This document shows positions 11,107 to 17,608 of a stretch of DNA of 64,000 bases, one piece after another; the first letter of the stretch is position 1; each line of letters starts with the position of its first letter. The stretch is from Saccharothrix longispora (GTDB lineage: Bacteria > Actinomycetota > Actinomycetes > Mycobacteriales > Pseudonocardiaceae): the NCBI RefSeq assembly GCF_030852425.1, contig NZ_NSDM01000003.1, positions 248,001 through 312,000 on the forward strand, read 5' to 3'. The position numbers and the translations under genes are program-made. The notes below the pieces were generated by a model. That model was not told where the DNA came from and made no database searches. It saw nothing but the letters and a program-made list of their open reading frames with translations.

Positions 11107-12105
11107 TTGGCCACGCTCAAGGACGTCGCCGCGCTGGCCGGCGTGTCGGTGAAGACCGTGTCGAACGTGGTCAACGGCTACGCGTTCGTGAAACCGGAGA
11201 ACCGCAGCCGGGTCGAGCAGGCGCTGGAGGCCACCGGCTACCGGCCCAACCTCGGCGCGCGCAACCTGCGCCGGGGCCGCACCGGTTTCCTGGCCCTCGT
11301 GGTGCCCGAACTGGTCGTGCCGTACTTCGCGGAGCTGGCCGGGCTCGTGCTCCGGGCGGCGCGCGAGCTGGAGTGGAACGTCCTGATCGAGCAGACCCTG
11401 GGCACCCGCGAGGGCGAGCGGGACACGCTGGCCGCGCTCGGCCCGCACATGATCGACGGCGCGATCGTCAGCCCCGAGGCGCTGGAGGCGCGCGACTTCG
11501 GCGAGCTGGCGCCCGGCATCCCCGTCGTGATGCTCGGCGAGCACTCCGTGGACCTGCCGATCGACCACGTGGGCATCGACAACGTGGAAGCCGCCCGCAC
11601 CGCGGTGGCGCACCTGGTGGGCCTCGGACGGACCAGGATCGCCGCGATCGGCGCGCACCCGCACCGCGGCACCGCGGCGCAGCGCCTGGAGGGCTACCGG
11701 CTGGCGCTGGCCGACGCGGGCCTGCCGGTGCGCGACGACCTGGTCGCGACCGCGCTGAACTACCACCGCCGCGACGGCGCGGAGGCCATGGCGCGGCTGC
11801 TGTCCGCGCCCGAGCCCCCGGACGCCGTGTTCTGCTTCAACGACCTGCTCGCCACCGGTGCGGTGCGCGCGGCGGCCGAGCGCGGGGTCCGCGTGCCGCA
11901 CGACGTCGCCGTCGCCGGTTTCGACAACACCGAGGAGGGCGCGTACGGCCTGCCGTCCCTCACCACCGTCGCGCCGGACAAGGCCGCCGTCGCGCGGGCC
12001 GCGGTGGACCTGCTGCACCGGCGCGTGGAGGACCCGCAACGGCCGCCGGAGCACGTCCGCACGCCGTTCTCGTTGCAGGTGCGGGAGAGCACCGGTGGCG
12101 CGTGA
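11107..12105 (+). CDS. LacI-family transcriptional regulator
   Basis: A 332-residue repressor. The N-terminal helix-turn-helix and hinge are classical (TLKDVAALAGVSVKTVSNVV, then RSRVEQALEATGYRPN). A periplasmic-binding-protein-like effector domain follows (LVVPELVVPYFAELAG, then VFCFNDLLATGAVRAAAERG and VAVAGFDNTEEG). The start is a TTG at 11107, supported by GGAGG eight bases upstream and by the HTH beginning at residue 2; upstream in-frame sequence is antisense to the GH2 gene. It probably controls the divergent GH2 gene and itself through the palindrome at 11029, and perhaps the GH92 gene at 17609. The sugar inducer is not readable from sequence. Confidence 0.92.
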   Translation: MATLKDVAALAGVSVKTVSNVVNGYAFVKPENRSRVEQALEATGYRPNLGARNLRRGRTGFLALVVPELVVPYFAELAGLVLRAARELEWNVLIEQTLGTREGERDTLAALGPHMIDGAIVSPEALEARDFGELAPGIPVVMLGEHSVDLPIDHVGIDNVEAARTAVAHLVGLGRTRIAAIGAHPHRGTAAQRLEGYRLALADAGLPVRDDLVATALNYHRRDGAEAMARLLSAPEPPDAVFCFNDLLATGAVRAAAERGVRVPHDVAVAGFDNTEEGAYGLPSLTTVAPDKAAVARAAVDLLHRRVEDPQRPPEHVRTPFSLQVRESTGGA

Positions 12106-12106
12106 C

Positions 12107-12208
12107 GTGGGTGGCCGCGTGATCGCCCTGGTGGAGGCCCCCGACGCGGAGGCCGTGCGCACGGCGTTCGCCACCGCCGCGCCCGGCGCCCGCCGGTCCC
12201 GAACGTAG
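12107..12208 (+). pseudogene. possible remnant of a galactokinase C-terminus
   Basis: A 33-codon open stretch reads GGRVIALVEAPDAEAVRTAF and ends GARRSRT. It resembles the C-terminal end of galactokinases (a Gly-rich turn followed by xIALV, a helix, and a final GARR). The rest of the enzyme is absent: the LacI gene ends one base earlier. It may be the trace of a lost neighbour; coincidence is not excluded. Confidence 0.25.
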
Positions 12209-12382
12209 AACTCACAGCTCCCCGACGTACGACTCGCGGGACCCGAACGTTGGACTCGCCGGACCTGGACGTACGACTCGCGCGAGAGTCCAACATCCAG
12301 GTCCCGCGAGTCGTACGTCCAGGTCCCGCGAGTCGTACGTCCAGGTCCCGCGAGTCGTACGTCCGGGTCTTGTGAGTTCTAC
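12205..12382. repeat. 22-bp periodic palindromic repeat array, locus 2
   Basis: Four units in one orientation start at 12205 (GTAGAACTCAC), 12227 (GTACGACTCGC), 12249 (GTTGGACTCGC) and 12271 (GTACGACTCGC). Five in the opposite orientation start at 12284 (with GAGTCCAAC), 12306, 12328 and 12350 (GCGAGTCGTAC) and 12372 (GTGAGTTCTAC). Spacing within each half is exactly 22 bp. The outermost variants are exact complements of each other, so the whole block can fold into one long imperfect hairpin centred near 12281. It lies between the LacI gene or galactokinase trace and phoD, all on the plus strand. The rest of the 426-base gap (12383-12531) shows only the phoD leader. Confidence 0.92.
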
Positions 12383-12531
12383 GTTGGGGACCTGGGGGTC
12401 GTGCGTTCGGGGTGCCGTCTTGTGCTGCTGTGGCGGCCATCCGATTCTGTCCGTGATTCACACACCGCTCACCTTTCCGGTGTACGCAGGGACCGCAGCG
12501 ATCTTCCCGGCCCTGCACCGAAGGAGAGCCG

Positions 12532-14043
12532 ATGTCCCCGTTGACCCGCCGAACGCTCATCGCCGGCGGCATAGCCAGTGCGGGGGTGGGTGTCCTCGCA
12601 CCCGCCACCGCGAACGCGTTGGCCTACCCGTTCACGCTGGGCGTCGCCTCGGGCGAGCCCGCGGCGGACGGTTTCGTGATCTGGACGCGCCTCGCGCCGA
12701 GCCCGCTCGACGCCGACGGCCTCGGCGGCATGACGAGCACCGCGGTCACCGTGGAGTGGCAGGTGGCCGCCGACCAGCGGTTCACGCAGGTGGTCCGCAG
12801 CGGCACGTACGGCGCCACGCAGGCGTGGGCGCACAGCGTGCACGTCGAGGTCGCCGGGCTCCAGCCGGGCCGCGAGTACTACTACCGGTTCCGCGCCGCC
12901 GGGCACATCTCGCCGGTGGGCCGCGGCGTCACCGCGCCGGCGGTGGGCACCAGCCCCGAGCTGACCATGCTGTTCGCCTCCTGCTCGCACTACGAGGAGG
13001 GCTACTTCACCGCCTACCGGCGGATGGCGGAGGAGCACCCCCACCTGGTCCTGCACCTGGGCGACTACATCTACGAGGGCGGCGCGACCACCACGAAGGT
13101 GCGGAGGTTCGCGCCTGCGACGGAGATCGACGGCCTCGCCGACTACCGGGTCAGGCACGCCCAGTACAAGACGGACGTGGACCTCCAGGCCGCGCACGCC
13201 GCCGCGCCGTGGCTGGTGGTGTGGGACGACCACGAGGTCGAGAACAACTACGCCGGGCTGGTGCGCAACGACTCCTCCCCCGCCGGCGACTTCAGGGCGC
13301 GGCGGGCGGCGGCGTACAAGGCGTACTACGAGCACATGCCGCTGCGGTCGGCGCAGGTGCCGGTCGCGGAGGACATGCAGCTCCACCGGCGGGTGCGCTG
13401 GGGCGACCTGGCGACGTTCCACCTGCTCGACACCCGCCAGCACCGCGACGACCAGGCGTGCGGCGACGGCACGAAGGTGTGCGCGGACGCCGACGCACCG
13501 ACGCGCACGCTGACCGGCGCGGCGCAGGAGGCGTGGCTGCTGGACGGGATGCGGCAGAAGCTCGGCACCTGGGACTTCCTGGGCCAGCAGGTGTTCTTCG
13601 CGCAGAAGCTCGCCTCCGTCGACGGCGCGAGGTCGATGGACTCGTGGGACGGCTACAGCGCCAACCGGGGCCGGCTCCAGCGGGGCTGGGACGCGGCGGG
13701 CCTGCGCAACACCGTCGTGCTCACCGGTGACGTGCACCGCTCGTGGGCGGCGAACCTGATGAACGACTACAGCGCGCAGGACCGGGTCGTCGGCACCGAG
13801 CTGGTCACGACCTCGATCACCTCCGGCGGCGACGGCAACGCGGCCGACAACGGCCTGTCGAGCCTGAACCCGCACGTCAAGTTCTACAAGAACCTGCGCG
13901 GCTACGTCCGCACGCGCACCACCCCCGCGCAGGTGACCGTCGACTTCCGCTTCCTGGACAAGGTCACCACCCGCGACTACCCGGTCCGCACGCTGCAGAG
14001 CTACGCGATCGAGGCGGGCAACCCCGGATTGCAGGCGCCGTGA
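12532..14043 (+). CDS. phoD: secreted PhoD-type alkaline phosphatase/phosphodiesterase
   Basis: A 503-residue enzyme that releases phosphate from organic mono- and diesters outside the cell. The N-terminus has a twin-arginine signal (TRRTLIAGG, Arg6-Arg7), as in other PhoD proteins, then the small beta domain (FTLGVASGEPAADGFVIWTR) and the metallophosphatase domain with HLGDYIYEGG, WDDHEVENNY and TGDVHRSWAANL supplying metal ligands. The start has AAGGAGAG just upstream. The stop overlaps the ATG of the following secreted protein (TGATG), so the two are translationally coupled. No Pho box was identified in the leader. Confidence 0.93.
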   Translation: MSPLTRRTLIAGGIASAGVGVLAPATANALAYPFTLGVASGEPAADGFVIWTRLAPSPLDADGLGGMTSTAVTVEWQVAADQRFTQVVRSGTYGATQAWAHSVHVEVAGLQPGREYYYRFRAAGHISPVGRGVTAPAVGTSPELTMLFASCSHYEEGYFTAYRRMAEEHPHLVLHLGDYIYEGGATTTKVRRFAPATEIDGLADYRVRHAQYKTDVDLQAAHAAAPWLVVWDDHEVENNYAGLVRNDSSPAGDFRARRAAAYKAYYEHMPLRSAQVPVAEDMQLHRRVRWGDLATFHLLDTRQHRDDQACGDGTKVCADADAPTRTLTGAAQEAWLLDGMRQKLGTWDFLGQQVFFAQKLASVDGARSMDSWDGYSANRGRLQRGWDAAGLRNTVVLTGDVHRSWAANLMNDYSAQDRVVGTELVTTSITSGGDGNAADNGLSSLNPHVKFYKNLRGYVRTRTTPAQVTVDFRFLDKVTTRDYPVRTLQSYAIEAGNPGLQAP

Positions 14044-15248
14044 TGAACGTGGAGAAGCTGACGGTCCCCGCCCTGGTGTGCGGGCTGCTCCTGGCCGGCG
14101 CGGGCACCGCGTCCGCCGCGGTCACGTGGTCCGCCGCCAACAGCACCGCCACCGGCGACCAGGACAACGCCGCCGTGTCCGCGGTGCGCGACGGCTGGAC
14201 GGCGGTGGTGTGGGAGGACGACCGCGACGACGCCACCCCGGCGGACCCGCTGCACAGCGACGTGTGGGTGCGGCTGTTCAAGGACGGCGCGTCCCGCTAC
14301 GAGAAGAAGCTGTCCGCGGGCGGCAGCGGGAACTGGCGGCACGTGCAGCCGGACGTGGCCCTGCACGACGACGGCAGCGCGGTCGTGGTGTGGGCGGAGG
14401 ACGCCGACGGCAACGGCTACTACAACATCCAGGTGCGGGCGCTGTCGAACACCGGCGCGGTGTCCGGGTCGGCCGTCGCCAACGCGGACGCCTCGGGCCA
14501 GCAGAGCGCGCCCGCCGTGGGCGCCGACCCGGACGGCGCCGGGTTCGCGGTGGCGTGGGAGGACCAGCAGACCTCCGCCGCCGCCACGGTGCGGGTGGCC
14601 GGGTTCGCGTCGATCACCACCAAGTCCTACGAGGTGCGGGCGCACGCGGCGGGCGGGACGCACCAGCGGCCGGACGTCGCGGTGGGCGCGGCGGGCAACG
14701 CGGTCGTCGCGTGGGCCGAGGACGGCGACGGCGACGGGGTGTTCGACGTCGCGCGCAAGGTCCTCACGCCGACCGGCGGGGTGAAGGTCGCCCAGGCGAC
14801 CGCGAACGCCACGACCACCGGGCAACAGCGCCGCCCCTCGGTCGCGGCGAACTTCAACGGCGACTTCGCGGTGGCCTGGGAGACCGACCACACGGGCACG
14901 GCCGCGGTGGGCGTCCGGTCGTTCAGCGCGGCGGGCGCGGCGCGGACGGCGTCGGACACCGCGCTGCCGGGCGCGGACCCGCAGGTCGGCGTCGACGACC
15001 AGCTCGGCGTGGTGGTCGCGTGGGCGCAGGCGCAGGACGTCGTGGCGCAGGGCCTCAACCCGGACGGCACGGTCGAGGGCCGCCTGCCCCGCCGGACGAC
15101 CGTGTCCACCGCCACCGGTCGCCAGGACGAGCCGGCGCTGGGCGTCGACGCGTGGGGGCGGATCACCGTCGTCTACACCGACGACAACGACGGCAACGGC
15201 TTCGACCAGGTCTACCTGGGCACCGGCCTGGTCAACAGCACGTGGTGA
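14043..15248 (+). CDS. secreted repeat protein (probable beta-propeller) coupled to phoD
   Basis: A 401-residue exported protein with signal peptide to about residue 26. The mature part consists of about six or seven imperfect repeats of 45-50 residues built on patterns such as GTAVVVWAEDADGNGYYNIQ, FAVAWEDQQ, AVVAWAEDGDGDGVFDV and ITVVYTDDNDGNGF. Acidic DxDxDG loops recur at each repeat and could bind calcium. This looks like a beta-propeller, but there is no catalytic motif and I cannot name a family. The start codon overlaps the phoD stop, so it is made in step with the phosphatase, which suggests a partner or a surface-binding role. Confidence 0.75.
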   Translation: MNVEKLTVPALVCGLLLAGAGTASAAVTWSAANSTATGDQDNAAVSAVRDGWTAVVWEDDRDDATPADPLHSDVWVRLFKDGASRYEKKLSAGGSGNWRHVQPDVALHDDGSAVVVWAEDADGNGYYNIQVRALSNTGAVSGSAVANADASGQQSAPAVGADPDGAGFAVAWEDQQTSAAATVRVAGFASITTKSYEVRAHAAGGTHQRPDVAVGAAGNAVVAWAEDGDGDGVFDVARKVLTPTGGVKVAQATANATTTGQQRRPSVAANFNGDFAVAWETDHTGTAAVGVRSFSAAGAARTASDTALPGADPQVGVDDQLGVVVAWAQAQDVVAQGLNPDGTVEGRLPRRTTVSTATGRQDEPALGVDAWGRITVVYTDDNDGNGFDQVYLGTGLVNSTW

Positions 15249-15266
15249 CGGCGGCGCGCGTCACCG
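15245..15266. terminator. short hairpin between convergent genes
   Basis: GGTGACG and CGTCACC form a 7-bp stem with an 8-base loop across the two stop codons of the convergent genes ending at 15248 and 15261. Short but GC-rich; bidirectional termination is inferred. Confidence 0.35.
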
Positions 15267-15644
15267 CCGGAAGTCGCGCACCAGGCGCTTGGGGGCGCGG
15301 CACAGCCACGCCTCGGTGAGCAGTTCGTCCAGCTCGTCCGCCGCGATGTCGTCGAGGCGGACGAGCACGGCGGCGTAGCCGTCGAAGTGCGGGGTGGTGA
15401 AGTAGACCGCCGGGTCGTCCGCGACCAGCGCCTGCTTCACCCCCTCGTCCGCGACGCTCACCCCGAGGACGGGGCCGGACGGCGCCGCGTCGCCCAGGAC
15501 GTCGCGGTCCTTCCCGCGCAGCGGCCGGTCCCAGGCGAACGCCTTGTCGTTCACGCGCCACGCGGGCAGACCCTCGTAGCTCGGTCGCTCCGCCGTCTCG
15601 GGCAGCGCGAGGGCGAGCCGTCGCACGTCGTCCCAGGTAGCCAT
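15261..15644 (-). CDS. MmcQ/YjbR-family protein
   Basis: A 127-residue cytoplasmic protein of the MmcQ/YjbR fold (CyaY-like, double-wing DNA-binding motif). It starts MATWDDVRRLALALPETAE, with the family's LPxT(A)E motif, followed by GLPAWRVNDKAFAWDRP, a middle VYFTTPHFDGYAAVLVRL and the C-terminal helix with CRAPKRLVRDF. Length is normal for the family. Members are widespread and mostly uncharacterised. The ATG at 15644 is preferred over upstream in-frame codons because the conserved N-terminus begins there. It is followed by a 235-base gap (15645-15879) with no convincing gene. Confidence 0.85.
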   Translation of the reverse strand: MATWDDVRRLALALPETAERPSYEGLPAWRVNDKAFAWDRPLRGKDRDVLGDAAPSGPVLGVSVADEGVKQALVADDPAVYFTTPHFDGYAAVLVRLDDIAADELDELLTEAWLCRAPKRLVRDFRR

Positions 15645-15879
15645 GGGGCCAGACGATAGCCCCGGAAACCCGTTGGCGCGGCCAACACGCGCAGGCGCCG
15701 TCGGCACCACCGACATCGGCGACGCCGGCGGAGTAGCGATGATCACGCCCTTCACCGCGCACCGCCCGGAGGCGACGGCGCCGGTGCGGACCTGCCCCTC
15801 ACCGCTCGGCGTCACCGTCTTCACGCACGACGCCCTGTCCGTGCGCGACGTCGCCGCCTTCTCCGCCGGTCCGACCTGA

Positions 15880-16464
15880 TCAGAGGACCAACGAGATCCC
15901 GGTCGCCGTGACCACCACGGCGACCGCCGCGTCCAGCACCCGCCACGCCGCCGGGCGCGTGAACGTCCCCGACAACCGGCGCGCGCCGAACCCCAGGACG
16001 CTGAACCACAGCGCGCTCGCCGCCATCGCCCCCGCACCGAACCACCACCGGTCACCGCCGAACCCGGTCGACGCGGTGCCCAGCAGCAGCACGGTGTCCA
16101 GGTACACGTGCGGGTTGAGCCACGTCAGCGCCAGGCACGTCACGATCGCCGCCGGCGCCGCCCCGCCCGACTGCAACGCCGCCGGCCGCAGCACCCGGCG
16201 CGCGGCCAGCACCCCGTACCCCACGAGGAACGCCGCACCCACCCAGCGCACCACCGTCACCGCGGTCGGCCACGCCGTGAGCGCCGCGCCCACACCGCCG
16301 ACGCCCAGAGCGATGAGCAGGGCGTCGGACCCGGCGCAGATCGCGACGACCGCCGGCACCTGCTGCCGCAGCACGCCCTGCCGCAGCACGAGGGCGTTCT
16401 GGGCGCCGATCACGACGATGAGGGACAGTCCGGCGCCGAGCCCGGCGAGCAGCGCGTACATCAC
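15880..16464 (-). CDS. argO: LysE/ArgO-family amino acid exporter
   Basis: A 194-residue membrane protein with six predicted helices, exporting basic amino acids (arginine, lysine). The N-terminal helix has the family motif GLSLIVVIGAQNALVLRQG, and TWLNPHVYLDTVLLLG is a second conserved segment. The start may be GTG 16464 or the next codon, ATG 16461. It is divergent from the LysR-type gene at 16534, the usual arrangement of lysE/argO with lysG/argP, so it is probably activated by that regulator when arginine or lysine accumulates. Confidence 0.92.
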   Translation of the reverse strand: MMYALLAGLGAGLSLIVVIGAQNALVLRQGVLRQQVPAVVAICAGSDALLIALGVGGVGAALTAWPTAVTVVRWVGAAFLVGYGVLAARRVLRPAALQSGGAAPAAIVTCLALTWLNPHVYLDTVLLLGTASTGFGGDRWWFGAGAMAASALWFSVLGFGARRLSGTFTRPAAWRVLDAAVAVVVTATGISLVL

Positions 16465-16533
16465 ACCGGGAACGGTAGGAACCCGGCGGTCACAAGACCA
16501 GCTGAAGTTCCTTACGTATCCTTAGCAGTCGTG

Positions 16534-17397
16534 ATGCTCGATCCGGAATGCGTGCGCACCCTGCTGGCCGTGGTGGACGAGGGCACGTTCGACGCCGCCG
16601 CCAAGGTCCTGCACGTCACGCCCTCCGCCGTCAGCCAGCGCGTCAAGCAGCTGGAGCAGCGCACCGGCCGCGTGCTGGTGGTGCGCGCCAAACCCGCCCG
16701 GCTCACCGAGTCGGGCGCCGTCATCGCCCGCTACGGCCGCCAGCAGGCCCTGCTCGACCACGACGCCCTCACCGCGCTCGGCCTCGTCGAGGACCCCACC
16801 CCGATCGCCGTCGCGGTCAACGCCGACTCGCTGTCCACCTGGTTCCGGCGCGTCGTCAAGGAGCTCGCCGCCGACGACGGGCTCGTGCTGGCCGTGCGCC
16901 GCGACGACCAGGACCACACCGCCGACCTGCTGCGCCAGGGCCTCGTCGTGGCCGCCGTCACCTCGTCCCCGCGACCGGTGCAGGGCTGCCGCGCCCGCCC
17001 GCTCGGGAGCATCCGCTACCACGCCGTCGCCTCGAAGCGGTTCGTCCGCCGCCACCTCGACGCCGGCACGCCGCTGCACGAGGCCCCCGTCGTCGTCTTC
17101 GACGAGAAGGACGACCTCCAGGACGCCTTCTGCCGCGCCGAGACCGGGCACCCCGCAGCCGCCGGCCGCCGCCACCACCTGCCGGACGGGCACGTGTTCG
17201 AGGACGCCGTCGTGTCCGGTGCGGGCTGGGCGCTGCTCACCGAGCACCAGATCGCCCGCCACCGCGGCCTCGTGCACCTCGCCCCCGGCCGGCCGGTCGA
17301 CGTGCCCCTGCACTGGCAGCAGTGGAAGCTCGACTCGCCGCCCCTGGCCCGCGTCGCCGACGCGGTCCTCCGTGCCGCTGCCGCCGAACTGCACTGA
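16534..17397 (+). CDS. argP: LysR-family regulator, ArgP/LysG type
   Basis: A 287-residue activator. The N-terminal winged helix is of the ArgP/LysG type (LAVVDEGTFDAAAKVLHVTP, then SAVSQRVKQLEQRTGRVLVV) and the remainder is a LysR effector-binding domain (DPTPIAVAVNADSLSTWF is typical of the ArgP group). Start at ATG 16534, with GTG three bases earlier as an alternative. The 69-base divergent gap to argO contains the likely binding site and promoters. It most likely senses lysine or arginine and switches on the exporter. Confidence 0.92.
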   Translation: MLDPECVRTLLAVVDEGTFDAAAKVLHVTPSAVSQRVKQLEQRTGRVLVVRAKPARLTESGAVIARYGRQQALLDHDALTALGLVEDPTPIAVAVNADSLSTWFRRVVKELAADDGLVLAVRRDDQDHTADLLRQGLVVAAVTSSPRPVQGCRARPLGSIRYHAVASKRFVRRHLDAGTPLHEAPVVVFDEKDDLQDAFCRAETGHPAAAGRRHHLPDGHVFEDAVVSGAGWALLTEHQIARHRGLVHLAPGRPVDVPLHWQQWKLDSPPLARVADAVLRAAAAELH

Positions 17398-17561
17398 CCT
17401 TCACCGGGCCGGGCCGCACGGGGGGCGGGACCATTGGTATCGAGCTACACTGAAATCATCAATATGGGTGAATTTCCGTCTCGGCTGTCCGGCGGCCGGC
17501 GCCGGACCCACGGCGTTCGCCCGCGCAGCGGTTCCACGACCGGGGGCCACCGGGAGAATCG

Positions 17562-17585
17562 AGCGCTGACAACGTTGTCAGCGCT
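17562..17585. promoter_or_regulatory. 24-bp perfect palindrome (LacI-type operator) before the GH92 gene
   Basis: Half-site AGCGCTGACAAC is followed by its exact complement. The centre TGACAACGTTGTCA is a typical LacI-family operator in actinomycetes, and its core ACAACGTTGT equals that of the site at 11029. It ends 23 bases before the GH92 start codon, so bound repressor would block transcription. The 211-base gap 17398-17608 holds nothing else clear. Confidence 0.75.
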
Positions 17586-17608
17586 TCCTCTCCCTGTCGG
17601 AGGAACAC

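Noticed and set aside
15643-15879. Plus-strand frame of 78 codons between the MmcQ-like gene and argO
   Set aside because: No ribosome site, no recognisable motif and atypical composition.
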